Both the position numbers and the translations under genes were made by a program. A stretch of DNA of 61,619 nt, from NCBI GenBank assembly GCA_949297415.1, contig CASFSV010000027.1:1-61619 (forward strand). Direction: 5' to 3'. This document shows, piece by piece, positions 36,569-46,216 of the stretch. The DNA comes from an uncultured Alphaproteobacteria bacterium (lineage in GTDB: Bacteria; Pseudomonadota; Alphaproteobacteria; RF32; CAG-239). Positions within the stretch are counted from its first letter, which is position 1. Each line of letters starts with the position of its first letter. Below the pieces are notes generated by a model. It was not told where the DNA came from. It made no database searches and worked only from the letters and a program-made list of their open reading frames with translations.

Positions 36569-36886
36569 ATGAAAAATTTACTAAAGAAATTCCGGCAAAA
36601 ACAAGAAGAAAAGAAGCTTTTGCTTGGTAAACGTGTATGGGATGATGTGACTAAAACTTTGCCCCAAGCCGTCGGCGTAATAGAGGATGATACCCCTCGA
36701 GTTAACAAATTCGCCAAAGCGGTAAATAAGTTGAACAAAAAGTCGCAAAAGGCCGTAAAGAAGTGGCTTGAGCAGCAGATTCATGATCTGAATTACTATG
36801 CACCGGATTTGATGACTGGTAGAGAAGAAGAAGCATTGACGCGTCAGTTACAAATCTATAGTCATCATTTGGAAGCAATCAGTTAA
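36569..36886 (+). CDS. Hypothetical basic protein, 105 residues
   Basis: A small, Lys-rich, helical protein I do not recognise. It has no signal peptide or membrane segment. The leader has GCTAAACATATAAAAAA and no Shine-Dalgarno, like other unknown genes here. A strong terminator follows, making it a single-gene unit unless it is read through from the flavodoxin gene 60 nt upstream. Confidence 0.6.
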   Translation: MKNLLKKFRQKQEEKKLLLGKRVWDDVTKTLPQAVGVIEDDTPRVNKFAKAVNKLNKKSQKAVKKWLEQQIHDLNYYAPDLMTGREEEALTRQLQIYSHHLEAIS

Positions 36887-36910
36887 TATTCTCTTTGGTA
36901 AAGAAATGAA

Positions 36911-36938
36911 AACAGCCCCTAAACAAGGGCTGTTTTTT
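36911..36938 (+). terminator. Terminator of the 105-residue gene
   Basis: AACAGCCC and GGGCTGTT form a perfect stem with an 8-nt loop and a T-run. Confidence 0.88.
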
Positions 36939-37072
36939 GTGATAAAAGGGAGATAGAACACCAAACGACAACAAACCATACCAAAAAAACAAAAATTTTA
37001 ATAGAAATTTAAAATGAAACGTCTAAATTGCGAAACGGAAAATGAATATATAAGGGAATAAAGAGGCTGTAA

Positions 37073-38452
37073 ATGATACAAGATATGACAAGGGGCAATG
37101 CACTGAAATTAATATTATTGTTTGCTTTGCCGATACTGATAGGAAACGTATTTCAACAATTATATCAATTAGCAGATATTTTTATCGTAGGCAGACTTAT
37201 CGGAGAAAATGCCTTAGCTGCGGTAGGAGCCTCAGCGCCGATATACTTAACCTTTTTAATAATAGCCTTTAGTTTCACCGGAGGTTTGACCGCCGTAACA
37301 GCGCAACGTTTCGGAGCAGGGGATTATGATGGTGTCCGCCGCTCGGTAACCCACTCATTCAGAGCCAGCATTGTATTAAGTATCTTTTTAACATTGGTTT
37401 TAATTGTGAGCCTCAAGCACTTATTGCACATATTAAATGTTCCTGCAGCCATATATGATGATTCCTATAAATTTATTTTGATATTGGGATTGGCAATGGT
37501 TTTAGTTGTAGCATTTAACCTGCTTTCAGGTTTTATCCGCGCCTTAGGTGACAGCAAGACACCATTATATTTTCTGATATTCTCATCTGTATTAAATATT
37601 ATATTTAACCTAATTTTGATAAAGTTTTTCCATTTAGGGGTGATTGGCTCGGCAATCGGTACGGTCATAGCCATAAGCATATCCGTTATCTGTTGTGTGT
37701 GGTATATTAAACGCAATTATCCGATAATGCGCTTAAAAAAAGAAGATTGGCAGTACAATGGAGAATTTATGCGTGAGCATTTAAATATTGCGATACCGAT
37801 GTCGATACAATTTTCAATTTTATCATTAAGCATTATGGTTATACAATCGGTATGTAACTCATTTGGCGAGAAGATAATCGTAGGTTTTACGATAGCGTTA
37901 AGAATCGAGCAATTAGCAACGCAACCGTTAATGGCGATAGGTTTGGCGATGGCAACGTTTGTGGCGCAAAACTATGGAGCGGGCAAAGTATCAAGAATAC
38001 GCGATGCGGTAAAAAAGACCTGTTTAACCTCGTTTACGATAAGTATCATCATGAGTGCTTTAATATTTTTCTTCGGGACACATTTGATAGGCAGTTTTTT
38101 GGACCATGCCGATCCGTTTATTGTAAAGATAGGTGTATCATATTTAGGCATTAGTATCATGTTTTATGTTTTCTTAGGTTTAATTTTCATCTTTAAGAAC
38201 ACATTACAAAGTATGGGGAAACCGATGTTTCCGGTATTATCGGGTTTTGTGGAATTAGGAATAAGAATGTTTGCCGCCATTTACCTAGCATCAAAAATAG
38301 GCTATGAAGGGATATATTATGCCGGTCCATTAGCATGGGTGGGCGGAGCCGTAGTTGTGATAATAGGATATTATTTGAATGTATATCGTCGCAAAGAAAG
38401 CGATTTGAAAAAAGAATATCGCGAGATGTATAAAAAGATGAAAATGGCGTAA
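37073..38452 (+). CDS. MATE-family efflux transporter
   Basis: A 459-residue polytopic protein with about 12 helices. It begins with the MATE pattern ALPILIGNVFQQLYQLAD and contains RALGDSKTPLYFL (about residues 155-168) and, in the second half, AMATFVAQNYGAGK, the family repeat. It exports cationic drugs or toxins in exchange for Na+ or H+. AGAGG precedes the start. A single-gene unit with a terminator directly after it. Confidence 0.93.
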   Translation: MIQDMTRGNALKLILLFALPILIGNVFQQLYQLADIFIVGRLIGENALAAVGASAPIYLTFLIIAFSFTGGLTAVTAQRFGAGDYDGVRRSVTHSFRASIVLSIFLTLVLIVSLKHLLHILNVPAAIYDDSYKFILILGLAMVLVVAFNLLSGFIRALGDSKTPLYFLIFSSVLNIIFNLILIKFFHLGVIGSAIGTVIAISISVICCVWYIKRNYPIMRLKKEDWQYNGEFMREHLNIAIPMSIQFSILSLSIMVIQSVCNSFGEKIIVGFTIALRIEQLATQPLMAIGLAMATFVAQNYGAGKVSRIRDAVKKTCLTSFTISIIMSALIFFFGTHLIGSFLDHADPFIVKIGVSYLGISIMFYVFLGLIFIFKNTLQSMGKPMFPVLSGFVELGIRMFAAIYLASKIGYEGIYYAGPLAWVGGAVVVIIGYYLNVYRRKESDLKKEYREMYKKMKMA

Positions 38453-38472
38453 AGAAAAGCCAAGAACACAAA

Positions 38473-38501
38473 AAAGGCGGGAACATAAAGTTTCCGCCTT
38501 T
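38473..38501. terminator. Bidirectional terminator between convergent genes
   Basis: AAAGGCGGGAA and TTTCCGCCTTT form an 11-bp stem with A/T-rich flanks on both sides. Confidence 0.8.
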
Positions 38502-38518
38502 AATTTTGAAAGCAACCA

Positions 38519-39226
38519 TTAAAAATCTAAAAGTCCATCTACGCGTAAATGATGAATAACTTCCGGCCGCACCTTTAAGGTATTAACCGTCAAAAGGAGT
38601 AATTCATGTTTTTCGTCAGCATCAATATCCGTACGTTTTGCCAGATTTTTCAGATGTCCATAATTAACAAATCCCCGATGACCAGTTAAACTACCGATTT
38701 TAGCAAGATATTTCTGAATAACGCAAGGAGAGGCCAAAGCAAACATAGCATTTGCTTGATTAGATGAAAGCGGAACAAAATTTTTAGAATGCCAAGATAT
38801 TAAATAATCAAGAACATTTTGAGAAGCGTTTTCAAAAATCAGAGAAGTAAAGGGAAGTTTTGATGAAAAATCCCAAAGTTTATTTGTGTTTTCACGTAAA
38901 AACTTAACTAACTCTAATTCTTTCGCAACATGCACCAATATCTTTCTTTCATCATCACTTGAAGGGTACGATTTCCATCGTTTAGGTTGCGGAGTATAGT
39001 AATCAACAATAAAACTATTCGCCCGCTTACTGTCAAGAGCCAAAAGAGGATAAAGCGCATTAAAATAACCGAATTCACACAAACATTGCAACACATCAGC
39101 ATTGTTAGACACAGCGATTTCACTACGGTGCTCTCGTACAAAATTCGTACGTTGCTTCCAATTTAATTTTTTGAAAAAAGAGCCAAATTCTTGACCACTG
39201 ATTTCATTTAACCTAATACTATCCAT
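38519..39226 (-). CDS. Hypothetical protein, 235 residues
   Basis: A soluble, mainly helical protein of unknown family. The start is taken at MDSIRLNE; the frame extends 11 codons further upstream, but that part is not protein-like. No Shine-Dalgarno is present; the leader reads GCTGTTAAATTTTAAG, matching the AT-rich leaders of other unknown genes. It lies downstream of rnhA on the same strand, about 70 nt away. Confidence 0.6.
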   Translation of the reverse strand: MDSIRLNEISGQEFGSFFKKLNWKQRTNFVREHRSEIAVSNNADVLQCLCEFGYFNALYPLLALDSKRANSFIVDYYTPQPKRWKSYPSSDDERKILVHVAKELELVKFLRENTNKLWDFSSKLPFTSLIFENASQNVLDYLISWHSKNFVPLSSNQANAMFALASPCVIQKYLAKIGSLTGHRGFVNYGHLKNLAKRTDIDADEKHELLLLTVNTLKVRPEVIHHLRVDGLLDF

Positions 39227-39297
39227 AGACTTAAAATTTAACAGCTTAAGTATAAACAAAGAAAATATACAAAGTCAATAGTTTTGTCTAAAAACAG

Positions 39298-39738
39298 TTA
39301 AGATTTAAATTTAGCTGCCTCAAGACGAGCTAATTCGTCGCAACGTTCATTTTCAGGGTGTCCAGCATGTCCTTTAACCCAAACCCAACGGATTTCGTGT
39401 TTAGAAGCAAGTTCATCAAGTTGTTGCCAAAGTTCAACGTTTTTGACGGGAGCTTTTTTGTTAGCGGTTTTCCAACCGGATTTTTTCCACGCCCAAATCC
39501 ATTTTTCGATACCATCCATAACATAACGGCTATCGGTATATAGGGTAATGTTGCAAGGTTCTTTGAGAGCGGAAAGGGCAGAAATAACGGCGGTTAATTC
39601 CATACGATTATTAGTTGTTTCAGGTTCACCGCCGGAGAGTTCTTTTTCCACCTGGTTGTATCGAAGAATAGCCCCCCAACCACCGGCACCGGGATTACCG
39701 GAACAAGCCCCATCAGTAAAAATTTCCACTCTTTTCAT
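39298..39738 (-). CDS. rnhA: Ribonuclease HI
   Basis: A 146-residue enzyme of normal length. The catalytic carboxylates are all present: D9 ([11 protein letters not shown]), E47 (NNRMEL), D69 (YTDSRYV) and D134 (ERCDEL), together with the basic handle region. It removes RNA from RNA-DNA hybrids. It lies 21 nt after the AlbA_2 gene and is probably in one operon with it and lemA. Confidence 0.97.
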   Translation of the reverse strand: MKRVEIFTDGACSGNPGAGGWGAILRYNQVEKELSGGEPETTNNRMELTAVISALSALKEPCNITLYTDSRYVMDGIEKWIWAWKKSGWKTANKKAPVKNVELWQQLDELASKHEIRWVWVKGHAGHPENERCDELARLEAAKFKS

Positions 39739-39759
39739 AATACGCTCCTGATAAATAAA

Positions 39760-40833
39760 TTATTCGCTTTTCAGATAACAAGAAAAGAATTCATTGGTTA
39801 GAATTTCCAAATGGGCATTTTTTTTGAACGTTTGCGCCACAAAGGAACGTAAATCATTTTTGGAAATAAAAATACGAAAACTCTTAGGCGTAGCATCTTC
39901 CGCACCGATAACTCCATCTAACAAAAAATCCTCGGTAATGTCGTCGGTAAAGCGAATTTCTGCTTTGGCGCAAGAGAAAAGGGCACGTGGTGGAACACGC
40001 ATTTCCATTGGTGTAATGAGGTTAATGGAGTTATTTTCAGCCGCCAAATTTTCAAGTTGACTGTCATAATAGAATGAAACTTTGGTGTGGTCGCCGCCCA
40101 ACAATAGGGTATTGCAAGAGAGATAAACCTCTTTGGCAATAGCGTTAGAATTATTTTGCGCCAAAAGAGAAAATCTGATTTTAAGATAACTTTCCTTTTT
40201 CTTTCTTGGTTTAGCAGGAGCAAAAAAGTCATCATCTCCATCTTTACCGACTTCCAATGATTTGTCATCAATCACAAGCTCAATATTTGGCTGAGGACGT
40301 TTACCGAACATACCGGCAATAACTGCATACGGCGCAGGGACATTATTTGAACCGGAACGAATATAAATCTGACTGCCGGTAGTGGTCATAAGAGGGGCTA
40401 TATCAGATTTTGGGATATAGGTAGCAACAAAACCGTCACCGTTTGCATCGCAACTGATAATATGATTGCGCACTTTGTTGTGAGAAGGGATGGTGCAACC
40501 GGAAATGGCATTTTCAAGCCAACTTAAGAAACGATGTACGTTTTTAACTTTAACTTTAGCTTGAGCGACATCTCCCAATTCCAAATCGCGAGAACATTCA
40601 ACGCCCCAGACCAAAACGCCGCCTTCAGAGTTCCCAAACGCTGAGATGGCTTTGCCAAGATTGCGACGATCATTTTGATGAAGTGAGCGCATAGATTTAC
40701 CGTCAGAAACAGCCTGTTTGAAATCCAAAAATAATTCTTCGGTTTGTCTACTCAAGATAAAATCATCAATCGCATCTTCCCCGAAATAAATAAGTTTTTC
40801 AAAAATATCTTCTGCACGCGACATAACACTCAC
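39760..40833 (-). CDS. AlbA_2 (Schlafen-type) putative ATP/DNA-binding protein
   Basis: A 357-residue protein. Residues about 28-170 match the AlbA_2 domain: EELFLDFKQAVS, then KAISAFGNSEGGVLVWGVE, and later IYIRSGSNNVPAP, the conserved end of the domain. The remaining half is mixed beta sequence of unknown fold. AlbA_2 proteins occur as regulators or nucleic-acid-binding proteins, some in defence contexts. It sits between lemA and rnhA with 21-nt gaps on each side. Confidence 0.75.
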   Translation of the reverse strand: MSVMSRAEDIFEKLIYFGEDAIDDFILSRQTEELFLDFKQAVSDGKSMRSLHQNDRRNLGKAISAFGNSEGGVLVWGVECSRDLELGDVAQAKVKVKNVHRFLSWLENAISGCTIPSHNKVRNHIISCDANGDGFVATYIPKSDIAPLMTTTGSQIYIRSGSNNVPAPYAVIAGMFGKRPQPNIELVIDDKSLEVGKDGDDDFFAPAKPRKKKESYLKIRFSLLAQNNSNAIAKEVYLSCNTLLLGGDHTKVSFYYDSQLENLAAENNSINLITPMEMRVPPRALFSCAKAEIRFTDDITEDFLLDGVIGAEDATPKSFRIFISKNDLRSFVAQTFKKNAHLEILTNEFFSCYLKSE

Positions 40834-40854
40834 ACTCCAAGATAAAAATCAGGA

Positions 40855-41412
40855 TTATTTAAAATAATCACCAACGTTAATAGCAACTTTAGCTTCTTCT
40901 TCAGCTTCAAAGAAGGGATATTCGTCTTTAAGTCCCATCATAGCGGCAATGAGTGAAGAAGGAAAAATTTCCAAAGCATTTTTATAATCTTTAACGGCAG
41001 AGTTATAAAAGCGTCTTGAAGCGGCAATATGTTCTTCCACATCACTCATCCCTTGCATAGCAGCAATCATAGTCGCATCGGATTTAAGTTCGGGATAATT
41101 TTCGGCAGTGAGTTTAAATTGTTTCATTGCCTCAGAGAGCATATTGTCCGCCTTAAATTTATCGGCAAAATTTTCAGCACTCATAGCTTTTTCGCGCAAT
41201 TCCGTCACTTTCATAAACACATCACGTTCGTGTTCCATAAATTTAGCGGCAGATTTTAATAGGTTAGGGATTAAATCGTAACGTTTTTTGAGTTGCACAT
41301 CAATACCGGCAGCAGCTTCTTTAAGATTATTTTTTTTCTTAATCAAAGAAACATAAACCAAATACAAAGCTAAAAGTAAACCACCGGCAAGACAATACCA
41401 TAAAACAGACAT
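40855..41412 (-). CDS. lemA: LemA family protein
   Basis: A 185-residue protein with one N-terminal transmembrane helix (about residues 4-22) and the LemA signature VQLKKRYDLIPNLLKSA (about 39-56), followed by long helices. LemA proteins are inner-membrane anchored with no firm biochemical role. GGAGAAAA precedes the start. It leads a minus-strand run with the AlbA_2 and rnhA genes. Confidence 0.92.
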   Translation of the reverse strand: MSVLWYCLAGGLLLALYLVYVSLIKKKNNLKEAAAGIDVQLKKRYDLIPNLLKSAAKFMEHERDVFMKVTELREKAMSAENFADKFKADNMLSEAMKQFKLTAENYPELKSDATMIAAMQGMSDVEEHIAASRRFYNSAVKDYKNALEIFPSSLIAAMMGLKDEYPFFEAEEEAKVAINVGDYFK

Positions 41413-41564
41413 AAAATTTTCTCCTTAAAGCTAATAATTTTGCAATAAATTTAATTGTAAAGTAGTTAAAAAGGCGTAAAGAGGAGAAGAAGATTATCAA
41501 AAGACACAACTTGCGAAATAAAAAAATAGTGTTTATATGATAAGGGAAGATAAAAGGAGGCAAA

Positions 41565-41774
41565 ATGGAAAACACAGAACAAAGATTTATAGATATAGAG
41601 ATGGCATTATCGAATTTAGAAAGAATGGTGGACGATTTGAATGATGTTATCATCAAGCAAGGCAAAGATATAGCGTTTTTACAGAAGCAAAACCACTATT
41701 TAACCGAAGCCATAAGAAACACGCAAAGTGTTGTAAAACCTTTGGAAGAAGAAACGCCGCCGCCTCATTACTAA
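41565..41774 (+). CDS. slyX: SlyX family protein
   Basis: A 69-residue coiled-coil protein with FIDIEMALSNLERMVDDLND and the proline-rich end PPPHY, both typical of SlyX. AGGAGG precedes the start. The function of SlyX is not established. Confidence 0.88.
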   Translation: MENTEQRFIDIEMALSNLERMVDDLNDVIIKQGKDIAFLQKQNHYLTEAIRNTQSVVKPLEEETPPPHY

Positions 41775-42325
41775 CAAAATATTAGTTATCGTGAAAAACG
41801 TTATCAAAAGAAAGCCCTGCGCCAATAACTCGGAAAAAGCGCAAAAAAAAAACGCGCTAAAATGCGCCGTTTTAAAGAAAAAGTAAGTAGCTAAAGAAAG
41901 AAAAAGTAAGTTTTGAAAAAGTTAAAGTAAAACATAAACTTAAAAGAATAATAGTCTGAAACAAAAGCGTCTTTCAAATCAAAGCAGGGAAAACTGTCAT
42001 CCGAAAGACGCCTGAATTTTTGCAATTAGCCGGCATTCTGATCAGAATTTTTTTCTAATAATAACGATAAAACCATCGGGCAATCCGTGATTGTCATTTT
42101 CTGCCATGGCAAGAATATAATTGGCCTAATGATATATTCACCATACGCATTTCAAAATGCTCTCACCTTATTTATGCTAACAGAGAGAAACAAAGCATAA
42201 ATATCCGCGAAATAAAAAACTTTTCAATCAATAACTACATATATATATAATAGACTTAACAAACCACTTGAAAAGTAGAATAAATAAAGTCCTCATACAA
42301 TAGATTTTTGCGTTTGTTCACAAGA
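41775..42325. other. Gene-free stretch with two hairpins and a possible coding relic
   Basis: A terminator-like hairpin (AAAACGCGC with GCGCCGTTTT, 41849-41873) follows slyX. A second hairpin (GCGTCTTTC with GAAAGACGC, about 41972-42016) has a long loop and a T-rich tail on the minus-strand side. Between about 42050 and 42170 the minus strand reads NYILAMAENDNHGLPDGFIV and ends in a stop, which looks like the C-terminus of a lost protein with a frameshift before it; I cannot name its family. Confidence 0.4.
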
Positions 42326-44077
42326 TTATTTTGCACTAAAAAGAAAGCCTTCAACCGGATGCCCGTTTTCATAACGAAGAACCAACGGAAAAGCTTGAAT
42401 TTCTTTAAAACCAAGACCTTCGAGCAGATTTTGGACATAAGCTTGTTTATGTTTGTAACGCCCCGTTGGTGTGAGATAAAAATCGACATTTCTGTCATCT
42501 TCAGCAGTTTCGATAGAGAACCAAACCTCTGATTTTTTGAGTAAACGAAGCACATTTTCCAGATTCCCGAAATAACAGAAAACGTCGCAGGCAATGACAA
42601 CCGAAAAGTGTTTAAGCGATTTGGCTTCTTTTAAGAAAGAGAGGATATCCTGACAAACGAGCTCTTGATAAAGATTTTTTCCTCGAGCAATTTCAATCAT
42701 TTGTGAAGAAATATCAACACCGACAAAAGCCGTGTTGTCATTTTTAAGTTTTTCGGCAACCAAGCCGGTGCCGCAGCCTAAATCAAGAACAGAGCCGGAG
42801 AGTTTGCCGTAATGTTGCGCAAAACAATCAATAATTTGCGGATTAAGACGGTTAATAACTTCGTCGTAAGTTTCTGCAAAAGCGTCAAAAAGTTGCTGTG
42901 CATAGTCTTTATCGTCGTCGGACGAAGAAGTAAGACCTGAAATAGCCGCAAAGATTCGTTTGGAGAAGATGTTGTCAGGTTCTATTTTCTGCCAGTTATC
43001 GGCAATTTTGAGTGCTAATTCGGCGTTTTGGGCAAAGAGTTCGGAGAGCGTTTCCATAATGTTAACGGAAAACTCCTTTTTTTCGGGACAACGCTGATGT
43101 GCGTTAAACATTAAACCGAGAGCTTCCTCATATTCCCCGACTTCTTTAAGAATAAGTGCAAGGTTATAGCTGATTTCGGGTTTTTCCGGTTCAAGTTGCA
43201 CCGCCATTCGATATTGTTCGAGCGCTTCTGCCAAGCGTTTTTGACGATAGAGCAGAATACCATAATTGAGATGCGCGCCGGCAATATCACGCGCGAGAGT
43301 AAAGCTCTTTTTGTAATAAAGTTCAGCTTTATCAAGATCGTTTAATTGTAAAGAAACATCGGCAATACCCAAGATGGCTTCTACCGAATTTTCATCAAGA
43401 TTCAAAACCTTGTGATATAATTGTAAAGCCTCGGCAAAATTCTCGGTAGTCTCGCACACTTTGGCTAAATTAAGCAAAGCGGACGTGTGAAAAGGATGAT
43501 GAGTGACGGCATGACGCAAATATTTCTCTTTATCGCTGATAACATCACAACAAGCAGCAGCTAAAAGATTAGCTTGCAAATCATCGGGGTGCTCATCGGC
43601 GAGTTTAAGAAGCGTATTTTTGTCGTTGGTATAAAAGCATAAATTGGCGCGAGCTTCGTTGTAGTCGTTGTCAATATCAAGCGCCCGACAAAAACTTTTA
43701 ATTGCCTCTTGATGTTCATCAAGTTCTTCTTGTGTAAGCCCTAAAAAGTTCCAAGCTTCTTTGAACTCCGGCTGTAAATGAACGGCTTTTTGGAGTGCTT
43801 CCAGAGCCTCACGATATTTATGGAGAGCGCGATAAGTCAAACCCAAGTTAAAGTAATGCGGCGCAAACGGGGTAGGAGCGTATGTAATGGCGGACAAAAA
43901 AGCATTAAGAGCTTGTTCATTATTACCTTTTGCCTGAGCGATAAGCCCGAGCAAATTCCAAATATCAGAATTTTGCGGCATGACTTCCAAAAGTTTCAAA
44001 TAGATGTTTTCCGCCTCGTTAAGCGCACCGTTATTTTGTAACTCGACTGCTTTTTGAAACATTAAATCGTAAGACAT
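42326..44077 (-). CDS. TPR-repeat protein with C-terminal methyltransferase domain
   Basis: A 583-residue protein. About nine to ten tetratricopeptide repeats fill residues 1-330, for example HYFNLGLTYRALHKYREALE and EAILGIADVSLQLNDLDKAE. The last 190 residues form a class I SAM methyltransferase with motif I SVLDLGCGTGLVAEKL (about 425-440) and VGVDISSQMIEIAR after it. Such TPR-methyltransferases modify proteins or small molecules; the target is unknown. It is followed upstream on the same strand by a hydrolase gene with a 22-nt gap. Confidence 0.85.
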   Translation of the reverse strand: MSYDLMFQKAVELQNNGALNEAENIYLKLLEVMPQNSDIWNLLGLIAQAKGNNEQALNAFLSAITYAPTPFAPHYFNLGLTYRALHKYREALEALQKAVHLQPEFKEAWNFLGLTQEELDEHQEAIKSFCRALDIDNDYNEARANLCFYTNDKNTLLKLADEHPDDLQANLLAAACCDVISDKEKYLRHAVTHHPFHTSALLNLAKVCETTENFAEALQLYHKVLNLDENSVEAILGIADVSLQLNDLDKAELYYKKSFTLARDIAGAHLNYGILLYRQKRLAEALEQYRMAVQLEPEKPEISYNLALILKEVGEYEEALGLMFNAHQRCPEKKEFSVNIMETLSELFAQNAELALKIADNWQKIEPDNIFSKRIFAAISGLTSSSDDDKDYAQQLFDAFAETYDEVINRLNPQIIDCFAQHYGKLSGSVLDLGCGTGLVAEKLKNDNTAFVGVDISSQMIEIARGKNLYQELVCQDILSFLKEAKSLKHFSVVIACDVFCYFGNLENVLRLLKKSEVWFSIETAEDDRNVDFYLTPTGRYKHKQAYVQNLLEGLGFKEIQAFPLVLRYENGHPVEGFLFSAK

Positions 44078-44099
44078 TACAACCTCTTAAATAAGAAAG

Positions 44100-44855
44100 T
44101 TAAAGTAAAAAATCATCTAAATTCCGTCGAATTTCCAACAAATCTTCATCTGCGCCCAAGCGATGATTACTATTTTTAAGTAACGTAACTTTAACATCAT
44201 CGCCGGCAATTTTTTGCGCAATCAGTGGTGCCGTCCGCCATTCAAGAGAAGCATCTTTCATTCCTTGAATTAAACGAACTTTGCCATAAAAAGGAATGAT
44301 ATCTTTGTTAAGTAATAGATTTTCTTCAGCGGATTCAATCATTTCTTTGGTAATGATGTAAGTAAAATCGTTGGTCGGAAACGTGATTTTGCCGTTAAGA
44401 TTTAGAATTTGCAAATGTTCGGGTTTAAAGTAATTTTCAAAATAAGTTTTCAAGAAATCCGGCGCAGCCGCAAGTCCCAAAAATCCTTTAACTTTCTCCG
44501 GAAAATGAACCGCAGCCAACAAACCGAGCCAGCCGCCCAAAGAAGAACCGGCAGTGATAACATCGCCTTCGACAATATCATTTACAATCTCAAAAATCTG
44601 GCTTTTATAGGTATTTATGGTTGTTTCTTCAAATCTTGCACTATCCGCACCATGTCCGGCAATTTCATAACGAAAGAAACCCATGCCGTTTTCCAAACAC
44701 CACTTTTTAATCTCCTCGGGTTTGCGCCCATAGGGATCCGAACAAAAACCATGTGCATAAACCAGTGTAAAACTTTGAGTTTTGGCAGAGTTCGGCTTAA
44801 TATATTCAAACTTGGTGGTGTGTCCGCATTTGAAAGAATAAAAAGAATCAGACAT
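44100..44855 (-). CDS. Alpha/beta hydrolase
   Basis: A 251-residue alpha/beta-hydrolase. The nucleophile elbow is GSSLGG (Ser105), HGFCSD at about residue 35 forms the oxyanion region, and a C-terminal NSNHRL supplies the histidine. It resembles serine aminopeptidase/YqiA-like carboxylesterases; the substrate is unknown. It is divergent from the GT4 glycosyltransferase gene, sharing a 46-nt region that must hold both start sites. Confidence 0.85.
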   Translation of the reverse strand: MSDSFYSFKCGHTTKFEYIKPNSAKTQSFTLVYAHGFCSDPYGRKPEEIKKWCLENGMGFFRYEIAGHGADSARFEETTINTYKSQIFEIVNDIVEGDVITAGSSLGGWLGLLAAVHFPEKVKGFLGLAAAPDFLKTYFENYFKPEHLQILNLNGKITFPTNDFTYIITKEMIESAEENLLLNKDIIPFYGKVRLIQGMKDASLEWRTAPLIAQKIAGDDVKVTLLKNSNHRLGADEDLLEIRRNLDDFLL

Positions 44856-44901
44856 AAAAACCTCGTTAAAAAGATTGATTTAAGAAGGATATATACTGCA
44901 A

Positions 44902-46104
44902 ATGAGTAAAGATAAAGTAAAAAACATAAAACAACCGACAGAAAACAACGCACCTGTTGTATTGCAGGTTTTGCCGGAATTAGGACAGGGCGGCGTGGAG
45001 GTCGGTACGATACAAATCGCCGAAGCACTGACGGCTAAAGGATATACAAATTATGTCGCATCGCAAGGCGGTCATTTGGAGTATAGTTTGGAGCGCATGG
45101 GCGTAAAACACTTTACTTTACCCTTAAAGAGCAAAAATCCTCTGACGATTTTAAAAAACGCCGATAAATTAGCGGAAATAATCAAGAAAAATGGGATAAA
45201 TATTGTTCATGCACGTTCCCGAGCGCCGGCATGGAGTGCATACTTGGCAGCCAAAAAAGCCGGTGTTCACTTTGTAACCACTTTTCATGGCACCTATGGT
45301 TTAGGTCCATGGGGAATTAAGAAGGCGTATAATAAAGTGATGACTTTCGGAGAAAAAGTAATTGTAATTTCTTCTCACATCAAAAATCATGTGCTGCAAA
45401 ATTATCATACGCCGGAAGATAAATTAGTTTTTATCCATCGTTGCGTTGATACCGAAAAGTTTAATCCTGAGGCAGTAACGGAAGAAAGATTAAAGACGAT
45501 TATAGAGCAATACGAATTGCCGACGGATAAGAAAATAGTGTTGTTGATTGGTCGCTTAACCCACTGGAAAGGGCAACATTTGCTGATAGATGCCTTGGCA
45601 AAGATTAAAGAACGAGGAGATTTTCACTGTGTATTTACCGGAGATGATCAGGGCAGGGTAAAATATACCGAAAGTCTGGTGGAGCAGATAAAATCTTATC
45701 ATATGGAGGGCGAGTTTACTTTTATCCGCCATACCGATGATGTACCGGCGTTAATGAAAGCTTGTGATATTGTGGTTTCTGCATCCATAGAGCCGGAAGC
45801 CTTCGGCAGAATTGCCGCAGAAGGAGAGGCTATGGGAAAAATTGTTTTGGCATCAAACATCGGAGGTTCTCTGGATAATTTGAAAGACGGCGAAACCGGT
45901 CGTCATTTTATCTCGGGCGATGCTGAAGATTTGAGTGAAAAATTAGAGTGGGCGTTAAATTTGAGCGATAGTGAGCGCAAAAAAATCGCCGCCCAAGCAC
46001 GTAATTTTGTAAAAGAAAACTTTACAAAAGAAATTATGTGTAGTAAAACTATCGGAGTCTATGAAGAATTGCTGAAACAATCCTTTGTAGATTTTGAGCA
46101 ATAG
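44902..46104 (+). CDS. GT4 glycosyltransferase (GT-B fold)
   Basis: A 400-residue enzyme. The N-terminal domain begins VLQVLPELGQGGVEVGTIQI; the C-terminal domain has IGRLTHWKGQHLLIDALAKI (about residues 212-231) and the donor-site EPEAFGRIAAEGEAMGK (about 295-311), the E-x7-E motif of family 4. Close in type to alphaproteobacterial glycosyltransferases of LPS core synthesis. Its acceptor cannot be predicted. It precedes thrS by 112 nt. Confidence 0.85.
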   Translation: MSKDKVKNIKQPTENNAPVVLQVLPELGQGGVEVGTIQIAEALTAKGYTNYVASQGGHLEYSLERMGVKHFTLPLKSKNPLTILKNADKLAEIIKKNGINIVHARSRAPAWSAYLAAKKAGVHFVTTFHGTYGLGPWGIKKAYNKVMTFGEKVIVISSHIKNHVLQNYHTPEDKLVFIHRCVDTEKFNPEAVTEERLKTIIEQYELPTDKKIVLLIGRLTHWKGQHLLIDALAKIKERGDFHCVFTGDDQGRVKYTESLVEQIKSYHMEGEFTFIRHTDDVPALMKACDIVVSASIEPEAFGRIAAEGEAMGKIVLASNIGGSLDNLKDGETGRHFISGDAEDLSEKLEWALNLSDSERKKIAAQARNFVKENFTKEIMCSKTIGVYEELLKQSFVDFEQ

Positions 46105-46216
46105 CTACTTTGGGTTTAAAGCCTAAATCTTAGGGGCGTAGCCAAAAGAAAAGGGTAGATAGACCACAAAGAAGCAAAAGAAAACTTTAGATAACAATTA
46201 AATTAAGGGGTAAAAA

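Noticed and set aside
46105..46216. Possible leader attenuator before thrS
   Set aside because: A weak GCTAC/GTAGC pairing is present, but there is no T-box-like or thrS-operator-like fold and no clear alternative structure.
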